Translations under genes and position numbers: made by a program | Shown: positions 1-11,433 of the stretch, in pieces | Position numbering within the stretch: position 1 is the stretch's first letter | Layout of the letters: each line of letters opens with the position of its first letter | Assembly (NCBI RefSeq): GCF_029873635.1 | Contig: NC_080428.1 | Location: 61,677,957-61,741,956 of the forward strand | DNA from: Malania oleifera | Taxonomy: Eukaryota; Streptophyta; Magnoliopsida; Santalales; Ximeniaceae | Direction of reading: 5' to 3' | DNA: 64,000 bases | Notes under the pieces: model-generated | Told to the model about the DNA's origin: nothing | What the model saw: only the letters and a program-made list of their open reading frames with translations | The model's database searches: none

Positions 1-971
1 CACATCGTCTCTGCAACGCACACTCTTTAACATCACACCAGCGCTAGATCATCTCAGATTGAGCCTAATCAAATCTTTCAAGCGCCGCAATTCCGTGATG
101 CTCCCAAAGCCAAACAAGATCTCTCCTGATCCCAAATGCCATTGAACCAAAAGAAGCAAGGACAAAGCTCCCTACTCAAACCTCAATGTCTCTATAAAAT
201 TTATCTACAAACAAAACAAAGATAGCTAACTACACACACAGAAACTCGATTAGTGCGAACATCACCCCATTGACGATGCAGTCTAAGGAGCTCCAGAAGC
301 CCGCAATTTTCAGACTGAAAAATTTTTGTTGCTGCCTTTTTCAAAACCCTAGAACAGCAAAGAGAATGAGGAAGGAAAAAAATCCTAGGTAGGAGTGGAA
401 AAATAGGATCTTGATCACGACATTAGAGGTTGCGACAATGGAGGCTTAGGAATTGAATGGATTGATTAGGTGATTCTCCCTTGGTTAAACTCAACTATCG
501 AAACCATGCTCGCAAAAGATGCATTGATCAAAGCAATATATTCTTTGTGAGGTTCATAGACTTGTAGGATTTGCGTCCCATAGTCTGCGAAATCAAAATT
601 CAGGGAGCGTGGAATCAGGCCATAGGGAGCGTCCCTCCCAGAGAGGTTCCTTTGATCAAGTTAGTTTGTGAGAACAAAATCATTCTTCTAATGCAAGAAT
701 GCTTATCAAGCCTCCTACTAATTTTATTTGACAAGGGAAGCTGTCCATGGTTTGTAATAAGTTTGTTTCAAATCCAGTATGATTTTCACACTTTAACATC
801 TTCAAAACATGAGGCTGGTATTTATGTTGGAGAAGAAAATGTTGCCACACATTTCAAGGCCCTGTGAGAGGAGAGATGCACGGATGTACTGAAGTGTTGA
901 GGCAGTCATCCTTGCCTAATTCTTAAGTAAAATTATCTGTAGTAGGTAAATAAAAAAAAATAATAAGCACA
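1..971. other. Unassigned sequence, possibly interior of a Tat-like element
   Basis: I recognise no gene here. An open frame of 98 codons at 571-867 (+) matches no family I know and lacks a domain motif. Because the repeats, G tract and LTR that follow look like the 3' end of a Tat-like retrotransposon, this stretch could be that element's degenerate interior, but no gag or pol motif is visible. That link is inference. Confidence 0.3.
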
Positions 972-1637
972 ACTCATTAGGCAAAGAAAAATCGGCTCAA
1001 TTGAGGCCTAAAGATGGCCCAACCGATTAGCAATGCTCATGAGGCCTAAAGATGCCCAGAAGATGAGGACAACTCATTAGGCAGCGAAGACTGGCCCAAC
1101 TGATAAGCAACGCTCTTAAGGCCTAAAGAAGTCCAAAATATGAACATGGCTCATTAGGCAATGAAGACTGACCCAACTAATGAGCCATGCTTATGAGACT
1201 TAAAGATGCCCAAAAGATGAGCACGACTCATTAGGCAACGAAGACTGACCCAATGGATGAGCAACGCTTATGAGACCAGAAGACGCCCACAATATGAGCA
1301 CGACTCATTAGGCAAAGAATATCGACCCAACTAATGAGTAATGCTCATGAGGCATGCAGATGCCCAAAAGATAAGCATGGCTCATGAGGCAAAGAAGACC
1401 GGTCCAACTGAAGAGCAACGCTTATGAGGCCAAAGATGCCCAAAAGATAAGCACGACTCATTAGGCAAAGAAGATCGGCCCAATTAATGAGCAACGCTTA
1501 TAAGGCCCGAAGATGCCCAAAAGATGAGCACGACTCATTAAGCAAAGAAGACCAACCCAATTGATGAGCAACACTCATGAGGCCCGAAGATGCCCAAAAG
1601 ATGAGCACGACTCATTAGGCAAAGAAGACTAACCCAA
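972..1637. repeat. 77-bp minisatellite, about 9 copies
   Basis: The core 'tcattaggca' and its variants recur at 974, 1074, 1151, 1228, 1305, 1382, 1458, 1535 and 1612. The spacing is 77 bp (once 76) after a first interval of 100 bp. Each unit also carries 'gatgcccaaaagatgagcac' or a variant, and a 'gatgagcaacgct' segment. Units differ by scattered substitutions. The array sits just upstream of a second minisatellite, a G tract and an LTR, the position of the variable 3' untranslated region in Tat/Ogre-type elements. Confidence 0.9.
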
Positions 1638-1918
1638 AAGAGCTACTCGACACAAATGCCCCATGAAGAGCTTCTCGGCACAAATGTACCATGAAGAGCT
1701 ACTTGGCATAAATAATCACGAAGAACGACACGACACAAATGCCCCATGATCATCTGCTCAGCGTAAATGTCCCACGATGAATTGCTCAGTAAAAATGCCC
1801 TACGATGAGCAGCTCGGCAAAAATGCCCCATAATGAGCTGCTCAGCAAAATGCCCCCACGAAGAGCTGCTCGACACAAAAGCCCAATGAAGAGCTGCTCG
1901 GCAAAGCCAAAAGCGCAT
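1638..1918. repeat. 28-bp minisatellite, about 10 copies
   Basis: A unit of 28 bp, roughly 'aagagctgctcggcacaaat' followed by 'gccccatg', is repeated about ten times directly after the 77-bp array. The first, second, fifth and last units are easy to align by eye. Open frames on the minus strand here are only translations of the repeat. The two adjacent arrays have unrelated units, so they expanded independently. Confidence 0.9.
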
Positions 1919-1998
1919 TCGGATCGACTCGGGCTAGTTGAAGCATGCCCCAAACCCGACTTGGCAAGCTGTAGATAAAGAAGCAACTAACGGGGTAA

Positions 1999-1999
<1 letters not shown>

Positions 2000-2042
<43 letters not shown>
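2000..2042. repeat. (AAT)n microsatellite
   Basis: About thirteen uninterrupted AAT/TAA units lie between the minisatellites and the G tract of the LTR element. Confidence 0.9.
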
Positions 2043-2043
<1 letters not shown>

Positions 2044-2160
2044 CCACGCAACATTATTTCGGATTGGGTCATCATCTAGATCAGACACAACTAGGTTCCA
2101 CAAAGCCTAACAAAAACAACTTTCGAACTTTGGAAATGAATTTCAAAATTCAAAACTAAA

Positions 2161-2616
2161 GGGGGGGGGGGGGGCAACTGATATACCTAAAATATATCAC
2201 CTACCTAGAGGAGAACAGAGTGCAGCATTAATGAGGGGAGTTACCGCCTAAGTCAACCGCCACACTGGAGCAATTGACACCTGCCTTATAATAGCCAGAG
2301 CGATCCATGCCAACAGGGTAATAACAGGAGCGATTCACACCTATGCCATCACGCCCACGCCATAACTCACCAATAAATGGTATATCATCCTCGAGTCAAA
2401 CTCCTTCACTATAAATAGGGACTCGAAGAAGAGGCTAAAGTATCTCATTCTAACCCAAATAAACTGCTGCTTAAAACCTCTCAAGCCAATCCCTTACTGA
2501 GGCATCAGAGAGATCCCCCGGAGTACACCCCGGGTCCTCCAAGACTTACTTGTTCATCTCTTTTCAAGTGGTCGTGATCAGGGATCATAAAGGATGTTCG
2601 ATTTTTTGTTGCAACA
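2161..2616 (+). mobile_element. G14 polypurine tract and 3' LTR of a Tat-like element
   Basis: Fourteen G residues (2161-2174) are followed by 'caac' and then a block starting TGATATACC at 2179 and ending TTGCAACA at 2616. This 438 bp block has TG...CA ends. It carries a TATA-like 'ataaataggg' near 2411 in the + orientation, followed by a leader-like stretch with 'ccccgggtcc'. A G-rich tract placed just before an LTR start is the polypurine tract for plus-strand priming. The matching 5' LTR is outside the window, so a target duplication cannot be tested. Assignment to Tat rests on the 3' repeats and G tract only. Confidence 0.6.
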
Positions 2617-3159
2617 GACTTAAAATAAAAATGAGCATTTTTTAATTAATATTTTAATTTAAAGGGCAACAGACAATATTCCCCAAAATTTTAATAATAA
2701 AAAAAAAAAGAAACATTCCCTGAGATTTCAAAAATACCATAAATCTTTCTTAAAGTTTCAAAAATGTCATGGACTTTCTTTAGGTTTGCAAAAAGATATA
2801 AACCTCACCTAAAAAAACTTTTTTTAAAAAAAAAATACAAAAAAAAGCTTTGCACCTTTTTGGCAAAATCTCTGCGAAGGTTTTTGAAAATTTTAAGATC
2901 TCAATAGAAATTTTGAAAATTCTAAAGTCTCAAAGAATGTCTTTATTTTTTTTGTCAAATCTAAAAAAAAATTAGTATCTTTTATCCTAATTTGTACTAG
3001 TTTTATAAATGTTAATAAAATAAATTATCATTTATTTTTATTTTTATTTTTATTTTTATTTTTATTTTTTGGTTGTTGTTTCTAATTTTTATTTGTATAC
3101 TTTTTTATAGTGATCCTAAGTGCTCTTTAAAAATTTTTTGTTAACTAAAATACAATTTG
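2617..3159. other. AT-rich spacer
   Basis: Low-complexity AT-rich DNA without a gene. It has degenerate repeats built on 'tttcaaaaatgtcatgga' at 2720-2800 and a (TTTTA)n run at about 3030-3068. It is the flank into which the 18.9 kb composite copia element is inserted. Confidence 0.6.
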
Positions 3160-3408
3160 TGTTGTAAAACATGTAAATTTATGTAGATGATAATCTAGAA
3201 AATAGGTTACAACCTTTGGTATGCTCACATAATGGTTCATTATGTGGTTAACCTTTGGGATGCCAATGTATATGCCTATATAAGGACATGCTTTACAACA
3301 AAATGAGATAATAAGATAATTAGCAACATCTAGTTCCTGAAGAACTAGACTGTTGAATTTCTATAGCTCCAAACTTTTTGTATTCCTCTTTTTATTTCAT
3401 TCACAACA
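3160..3408 (+). mobile_element. 5' LTR of the composite copia
   Basis: This 249 bp repeat matches 21865-22071, including the TATA-like 'gcctatataaggacatg' and the 'tagttcct' and 'actttttgtattcc' blocks. It has about 42 bp after position 3179 that the 3' LTR lacks. It is followed by 'tgttattagcac', a plausible decayed tRNA primer-binding site, and the next element was inserted right there. Confidence 0.88.
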
Positions 3409-3420
3409 TGTTATTAGCAC

Positions 3421-5875
3421 TATGATGCCTCGAACCCACCCAAAGGGGCCCGGGTGCCACGTGTTTCCATTTACCTGCATCTGATATTCTAACATCAATT
3501 ACGCAGTAGAAAATAAACTAACATCCTTTATACATACCAGAGTTCTATATACATAACCTAAAAAGTATTCTCCAACATCTAGTATTCACAAATATTTACA
3601 TCTCAGAAAACTTAAACGAACCCAAAATATACATCAAAAGTCTATACCCTCTCACTCACAAAAATGCCACGCCAAACCCCAAGCTCACTAAGCTTGATCA
3701 CGCGGAGGTCCTGAAAAAGATAAAATTTATATCGGGTAAGACACATCTCAGTAAGATGAAATAGATTAACACTAGTGTGTGGCTATCATGAGGTTTGTGT
3801 ACAAAATATATAATCATCATTTACAAATTAATCCACAATTATAAAATCATTCTCTATCCCTACTCACACACATGCAGCATATTTTACTAATGAGAGTTCC
3901 TAAAGATTGGGGTGATTACCTACTCATACAAGTAGCACCCCTCTGCTTTGATATCTTATGCAACCTATGGCTACAATTGAAGCATACCAGTGCACTTACC
4001 TTACTCAGTAAGCCCTTAGGTGGATAGTTTGTCTCGTATTCACACATATTCACACAATCATTTATCAGCGAAGGTTCCCAAGAATAGGGAAGACTACCCG
4101 GCCATACAAGTAGCTTCCCTTTGCCTTAATATGTTATGCAGCCCGGTATGGCTACATCTGATACCTATCAAGGCACTCACCTTTCTCGGCAAGCCCTCGG
4201 ACGGAGAGTTCACCTAGCCCCAAAATAATTATAATACTACTATATATAATACATTTAATACAATAGTTCACATTTTCTGAGATTGAGGCATTACGCATCC
4301 TCGTCCCTCAATCCAGCCATACACATTAATTGTCATCGGGGTGTTACGTCTCGCTGTCCCTCGAGACCTTTCACAATAATCGTCATCGAGGCATTACATA
4401 TCCTCGTCCCCCGAGACCTTTCTCAATATTACCTATCACATAAATTCGTTTCCCATTCACTGTTTTCATATTATACATTTGGTTAAATTAAACAATTATG
4501 CATTTAGAACTCACTACCATATGGATAATCACTGTCATGCTTCCCCCAATGAAGGGTTGTGTGGCCTGAAGGCTGGACTTAACCCTAGTCGGTCCACTAG
4601 AGTTAAATCAGTAATGACCTCTTCAATTAGTAAGTTAGATTGGTTGTTCCCATACTGGTCTAGACTCCAGGAAGGATTCAACCCTTCTCAGCTCAATTAA
4701 CCATCCCGTCTCCACACTCTCCACAAGACGTGTGGGTGCACTAAGCTCCACAGAAGTCACATGCAATAGTACTGTGCCAACTATGGTCCACCGGAGTTCT
4801 CAAATCATACACTACAATTTATCATTCATATCCCGCTCTGATTAAATAATACACATACAACATAATCCCAATACATTTCGATATTTCCAACATGTCATAT
4901 ATATATATATATATATATCACAACTCAACTCAGTATTTATATTTTACACATGCCACACATTTTAAGTAATACACATAATTATCATCTAAGATAGTAAGCT
5001 GACTTATATTCATCATCCTCTTTACTGAAAATACACATCAAATTATCTCCACAATTTCAAAAAAAAAAAAAAAACTCATTACTTTAATCATTTCATTTTT
5101 GCAAGTAATAACTATAGCTCTAGGCTCAAAATCTCAGTTTAAATGGTTGGCTTCAATACTCGTAGGATATAAATATGCAAATAATTTCCATTTTAACCTG
5201 TGAAATTTCAAATCAACTGGCTTAATCTATTCCCCTTACTCGATTTTCAAAAATTATGCCAGTAGGGACCCCAAACGATGCTTGCGGCACTCACCTGAAC
5301 CTTGATTTAATAACCCTAGTTCAATCAAATCAACCTCAAATAAAATACTATTTTAACATTCCCTAGGCCTTATATACTCCAAATTAACAATAAAACTCTA
5401 AAACACCTCACTTACCTTAATTTTGGGATGGTGCCTTGGAACTCCAAATCAATGATCCACTGCGGTAAATTTACAGAGAATCTTACCATGAACCTCGTGG
5501 TGGTTTTGGATCATCAAAACGGGCCTTAATGGAGTGAGAATCAAAAAGAGAAGAGAGAGAAATCGTAGGGTTTAGAGAGAAGAAGAGAAATAAATTTTTA
5601 TTTTGTTTAGAAAACATCTTGCAAGACTTCTTTAATATCACCACTGTAGAGTGTCAACGGTTTTCTGTGCCCTGCACAAAATCGTCGACAGTTTAGGTTT
5701 TTAACCTGCCCTATTTTACTATTTTACCTGAAACCACTCCCTGGTAAAAAGAAAACCGTCGACGGTTTTTAGTGTTCCTCACAAAAAAAGTCGACGATTT
5801 GGGTTTCCCCAAACCAAATTTCATTTTTTATTTATTTATTTACTTTCTTATTATTATATTTTCCCGGGTCTCTAC
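3421..5875 (-). mobile_element. 3' LTR of the gag-only gypsy element
   Basis: About 2.45 kb, closely similar along its length to 9924-12392. On the minus strand it starts TGTAGAGACCC, just after the polypurine tract 'aaggaggggaga'. Internal features shared with the other copy are a triple repeat near 4285-4420 with a CG-rich hairpin, a duplicated 'acaagtagc' module (about 3930 and 4110), an (AT)n run at 4897-4918, and palindromic CCGTCGACGG motifs at 5640-5800. Confidence 0.88.
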
Positions 5876-6083
5876 ATTCTCCCCTCCTTATGAAATTTTG
5901 TCCTCGAAATTTTTCTAATCGTTCATTTCCACATTTCTACAATTTACTAACTCACTATATCTCATACAGTTCAGTATATATCACCATCTGTACTTCTGCA
6001 TTAACTACAACTAAATAAAACTTTTCTTATCTTAAACATAAGCTCGTACCTGCCCCCTTGGCAATATCTGTCTTAGTCGGGAT

Positions 6084-6405
6084 TGTAATGACCCGAAAAA
6101 TTTAAGTAATAAAAGTAATAAAAGAAGATAAATGGAAAAGGGATAAGTGAAGAAAAATATATTTTTAAAAGAAGTGTCAATGAGGATTCGTCGATGAACA
6201 TTTTTCCTTGACCCGTCGAAGAAGACACATGTCTCATCGATGAAGATTTACTGAGAGGGGTTTTAGACATTTCTGAAATTTGTCGATGAACTCACGACTT
6301 CGTCAATAAATGTTCTTCTTGGGATTGTCGACAAATCCACATGTCTCGTCGATGAGTCCCAACCTATATATAGCGTTTGCTTTCATTTTTCAATGAAGAA
6401 ATCTC

Positions 6406-6468
<63 letters not shown>

Positions 6469-8319
6469 AAAAACGGCCTCTCTACTTTCTCTCTTCGAAT
6501 CCATCCTGGATTCAACCCGGTTTGACGATTTGGAACCACCATGAGGTTCGTGTGATCGTTCTTTGCAAAACTACCCGAGCAGATCGTTGATTTGGTATTT
6601 TGGGGCTCCATCCCAAAATCGGGGTAAGTGAGATATTTTAGGGTTTTATTATTATTTTGAAATATATGGAACTTAGGAAGTAATAAATGAGTGTTTTTCT
6701 GAGATTTGAGTAGGGATTTTTAGAATACAGAGTCTTGTTTCCGTTCGGTTTAGGCAAGAACTTGAGGAGTAGGTAAGGGGAAAATGTAATAGCAACCTTT
6801 TAATTAATTTTTGAATTGGTTAAATTCTAGTATAAAATTATATATATTTAGGTATAATTTTTTGAATGGTTAAACTTTTGGAACAAGGATGATTTTAATT
6901 AAATATATGGTATTTGGAAAAAATCGTGTGGCAAGGAAAATAACTTTCATAATTAAATGGTTACAAGTACTGCGGGATTATGATTTATTTTGTGCTTGTG
7001 GTTATTGTTTGGGCTGCAAATTCTACTTGATTGAAAATACTAATCGGTTGTGAATACTGTCTGATTGTGTATACTGTGGTAAATGTGTGGATGCGCTTGA
7101 ATGGTTGGTTTTGCTATTGATATGTATTGTGGTTCATGTAAATTGTGATATAGCGTTGGCAATGGTATGAGGAGGTCGTTATATCGTACCTGATATAAAT
7201 CGCCATATAACGTTGGCAGTGGTATGAGGAGGTTGTTATATGGGCATTTATATTAAAGGGATGAAACATTGGCAGTGGAATAAGGAGTTTGTTTTACCGA
7301 TTTACTATGAACGGGTTTGCATGTGTGAAGTAGTAACCTGTGTGGTTGATAGTCCTGTGTGGACGTTGTATTTTGTGTGGATATGAACCCTGTGTGGGTG
7401 TGAATGAAGATTGTGTGAATAATCCTATGTGGATGTGGGTCCTGTGTGGACTGTGATACTTGTGTGGTTGTGGACCTTTTGTGGGTGTGCATGAACTATG
7501 TGTGTATCCTATGTGGATTGGTTGTGGTATGTGTATATACGTGGATCTCTGTGAAATGATGGTATTGGATGTGTGTTTCTATAACTACATAAGTATTTAT
7601 GGTAAGGTAGAATTCTCCTCCCAAGGGCTTGCTGAGGAAGGTGAGTGCCCTGGTAATTTTCTGTTGGTACCAGAGTAGAGGGAAGCTACCTATAAAGACG
7701 GGTAATCTTCATTATTCTCGGAAACTTTACTTGGATACATAACCTGAGGGCTTACTGAGTAATGTGAGTGCCCTGGTATTATCGCTACAGTAGAGGGAAG
7801 TTACTTGTATGGGCGGGTAATCTTCCCTATTCTCTGGAATTATCAGTAAAAAAATAAATATGGTTGTGTGTATAATATCAAATGACAGTGTGATTGTTGG
7901 TAATGTGACTTCTCAGCTTCTATGCCATTGATTATCAGATAATTACTTTTTGTATGTATTAAACTCTCTTCCACACACTGTTTATAACTTTTTCTTCCTT
8001 ACTGAGAGGTGTCTCACCCCGTCAAATTATTAATCTTTTTAGGTCCTCCAGGTGATCAAGCTTAGAAAGCTGTGGGGCGGGGTTTAGTTGTGAGTGTTTA
8101 AAGGAACAGATATATGTTACGTGTTATGTTTAATTTCTTTTCTAGACATGTAATATGGAGAATTTGGTTATGCTACTTTATGAGTTTGTATATATGTTTA
8201 TAGAGCTCTGGTATTTTATTTGAGGTTGTTTAATTAGCTTTGCTGCATGAATGGTATCAGAGACACCAGATTGGTGTCATAACACCCTGGGCCCCACATG
8301 GCGGGTACGGCGCATTACA
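6084..8319 (+). mobile_element. Solo LTR of a Ty3/gypsy (Tekay-type) element
   Basis: A single 2,236 bp LTR starts TGTAATGACCCG and ends GCATTACA. It is flanked by the exact 5 bp duplication gggat (6079-6083 and 8320-8324). A TATA-like 'ctatatatagcg' near 6363 is followed by a (CT)n leader at 6409-6467. It also has the conserved 'cttactgagaggtgtctcac' block near 7999. No internal domain is present, so it is the product of recombination between two LTRs. It lies in the interior of the gag-only element and was therefore inserted later. Confidence 0.9.
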
Positions 8320-8324
8320 GGGAT

Positions 8325-9574
8325 CATAGTGTACACACGTGCTGGACCACCTCCACCTTGGGGTACATGCTGGTTTCCTTGGATCTGATTCGGTGCAGGT
8401 GCATTAGGCAACAATTCATGGCAATTCCTCACAATGTGCCCTGGTTTGCCACACCTATAGCAGTTAGGATCCCCAATTCGGCAGTTACCCCTATGCCTTC
8501 TGTTACATCTATGACATACAAGGTAAGATAAATCATCTTGATAACCAGGATAACCCTAATCCCTCGTCTCCTTCCTCGGGCCCACTATATTTTTTTCTCT
8601 CTTCCATGATCCTTGACTAGCCTCAACTTGAAAATTGGAAGGTGTAGGCCTCTTTCTTTGTTTTGACGATTCTGTAATACCCTACAAACTTTTCTCTAGT
8701 ACCAAGGCCTTATCCACTAAGTCTGAGAAGTTCTAGACCTGGAACCCCACTACTAGCTCAAAGATCTTTTGTCTCAGACCTTTTTCAAACATTCTGGCCT
8801 TTCTCACCTCATTCGGGATCATAAATGGTGCGAAGCGAGATAGCTCCACAAATTTCACTGCATACTTCCCAACAGTCATATTCCCCTGGGTCAAGTTGGT
8901 AAACTCCTCAACCTTTTCTTCTCTAGTTTCTAGACCTGGAACCCCACTACTAGCTCAAAGATCTTTTGTCTCAGACCTTTTTCAAACATTCTGGCCTTTC
9001 TCACCTCATTCGGGATCATAAATGGTGCGAAGCGAGATAGCTCCACAAATTTCACTGCATACTTCCCAACAGTCATATTCCCCTGGGTCAAGTTGGTAAA
9101 CTCCTCAACCTTTTCTTCTCTAGTGGACAAGGGGAAGTACCTATCAAAGAACAGCTCCTTGAATCGTTCCTAGCTCAGTGCTACCTTTACTAGTCTCTGT
9201 CCTTCTAACAGTTTCGCAGAAAGCCACCATCATTTCACATCTCTAGATATCTTAAATGTGGCATAACTGACCTTCTGCTCGTCTGTGCAGCCAAGTACTT
9301 CCATTATCTCCTCAATTTTCTAAAGCCAGTTTTCTGCAGTCATTGGATCAGGTCCTCCCTCAAAATTCGGAGGGTTCAATCTCATGAACTCCTTGATGCT
9401 ACGACTCTGGTCTACAGATGGAAAGTTCTGCTCTCTAGGGTCCTTCCTCATTTCTGCCCTGACTTGACAGGCTATACCTCGCAGCATTGTGGAAGTATCG
9501 AAGTCCTCCTCACTAGAAGCCTCCGAGTCGTAAGTTCCTTCTCTAGTATCTACATCTTTACCTCTAGGATCCAT
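8325..9574 (-). pseudogene. Ty3/gypsy gag pseudogene with CCHC knuckle
   Basis: Reading from an ATG at 9574 (MDPRGKDVDTREG), the frame holds a gypsy-type gag: 'FMRLNPPNFEGGPDP' near 9380 and the retrotransposon-gag block '[20 protein letters not shown]' near 9020. A perfect CX2CX4HX4C knuckle (CYRCGKPGHIVRNC) lies at about 8425-8470. Gag packages the element's RNA into virus-like particles. Stops follow the 'ENWL' at 9323 and the 'VALS' near 9174. An exact 197 bp tandem duplication (8731-9124) shifts the frame. Nothing resembling protease or pol follows before the 3' LTR. The solo LTR insertion lies just past the knuckle. Confidence 0.85.
8731..9124. repeat. Exact 197-bp tandem duplication inside gag
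   Basis: 8731-8927 and 8928-9124 appear identical base for base, both starting 'ttctagacctggaacc' and ending 'cttttcttctctagt'. A period of 197 is not a multiple of three, so gag is frameshifted. Perfect identity in an otherwise worn element means either a recent slippage event or an assembly artefact. Confidence 0.95.
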
Positions 9575-9908
9575 CCTTAAAATAGGACAGAAAAGAGTTA
9601 AGAATTCCATTATCATAACCTACTCAACACAATCATTAAACTAAAATCCAATATACTTCCAAATTCTCAACTTAAGGACCAGTCCCATAGCTCAAAAATG
9701 AAAACATCTAAGGTTGTCATGGTTTGTCAGAAACTATCAACTACTTAAGAAAAATCACAGAAAGTCGTTGACGTACTTCTGCCTCCAAACTACAAGACAA
9801 AATCCTATAACTCTCAACACCTAACCTACCCATTTCCAATCCTCATTGTCATATGTTCCTATACTTTGGTATTAATTATCCCTAAGTCTACAAAACCTAA
9901 AACCTAAT

Positions 9909-9920
9909 GCTCTGACACCA
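9909..9920 (-). other. Primer-binding site
   Basis: On the minus strand this reads TGGTGTCAGAGC, one base off the TGGTATCAGAGC complementary to the 3' end of initiator tRNA-Met. It lies 3 bp from the end of the 5' LTR, which fixes the element's orientation as minus. Confidence 0.85.
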
Positions 9921-9923
9921 CCT

Positions 9924-11391
9924 TGTGACACCCCAAACCCACCCCAAAGGGGCCCAGGTGCCACATGTTTCCATTTACCTGCATCTAATATTCTAACATC
10001 AATTATGCGGGAGAAAATAAACTAACATCTTTTATACATACCAGAGTTCTATATACATAACCCAAAAAGTAATCTCTAACATCAAGTATTCACAAATAAA
10101 TGCATCTCCAAAAACTTAAATGAACCCAAAATATACATCAAAAGTCTATACCCTCTCACTCACAAAAAAATGCCACGCCAAACCCCAAGCTCACTGAGCT
10201 CGATCACGTGGAGGTCCTGAAAAAGATAAAATTCATATTGGGTGAGACACATCTCAGTAAAACGGAATAGATTAACACCAGTGTGTGACTATCATGAGAT
10301 TTGTGTACAAAATATATAATCATCATTTACAAATTAATCCACAATTATAAAATCATTATCTATCCCTACTCACACACATGCAGTATATTTTACTAACGAG
10401 AGTTCCTAAAGATTGGGGTGATTACCCGCTCATACAAGTAGCACTCCTCTGTTCTGATACCTTATGCAACCTATGGCTACAACTGAAGCATATCAGGGCA
10501 CTTACCTTACTTGGTAAGCCCTCAGGTGGATAGTTTGTCTCATATTCACACAATCATTTATCAACGAAAGTTCCTAAGAATAGGGAAGTATACCTACCCA
10601 TACAAGTAGCTTCCCTCTGCTTTAATACGTTATGCAGGCCAGTATGGTTACATCTGATACCTATCAAGGCACTTGACTTTCTCAGCAAGCTTTCGGGCGG
10701 AGAGTTTACCTCGCCCCAAATAATTATAATACTACTATATATATAATACATTTAATACAATAGTTCACATTCGCTGAGATTGAGGTATTACATATTGCCA
10801 TCCCTCAATCCATCCATACACATTAATTGTCATCGGGGCGTTACGTCTCGCCGTCCCTCGAGACCTTTCACAATAATTTTCATCGGGGCGTTACGTATCG
10901 CCGCCCCTCGATACCTTTCTCAATATTACACATCACATAAATTCGTTTCCCATTCGCTGTTCTCATATTATACATTTGGTTAAGCTAAACAATTATGCAT
11001 TTAGAACTCACTACCAGATAGATAATCACTGTCATACTTCCCCCCATGACGGGTTGTGCGACCTGAAGGTTGGACTTAATCCTGGTCGGCCCACTAGAGT
11101 TAAATTAGTAACAGCCTCTTAAGCCTGTAAGTCAAATTGGTTGTTCTATACTGGTCTAAACTCTAGGAGGGACTCAACGCTTCTCAGCCTAATTGACCAT
11201 CCCATCTCCACACTCTCCACGAGATGTGTGGGTGCATTAAGCTCTGCAAAAATCACGCGCAACAGTACTGTACCAACTATGGTCCACTGAACTTCTCAAA
11301 TCATACATTACAATTTAACATTCACATCCTGCTCTAATTAAACAATACACAGACAATATAATCCCAATACATTTCAGTATTTCCAACATGT

Positions 11392-11433
<42 letters not shown>

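Noticed and set aside
972..1918. A CRISPR-like repeat-spacer array
   Set aside because: The units are contiguous minisatellites without unique spacers, in a plant genome.
1643..2075. Overlapping minus-strand open frames in the 28-bp array and the (AAT)n run
   Set aside because: They follow the tandem repeat and the AAT run (poly-Leu); no start context or domain supports a gene.
8291..8298. LTR end at 'ccccaca'
   Set aside because: The flanking bases do not match those at the left; the end at 8319 gives the exact gggat duplication.
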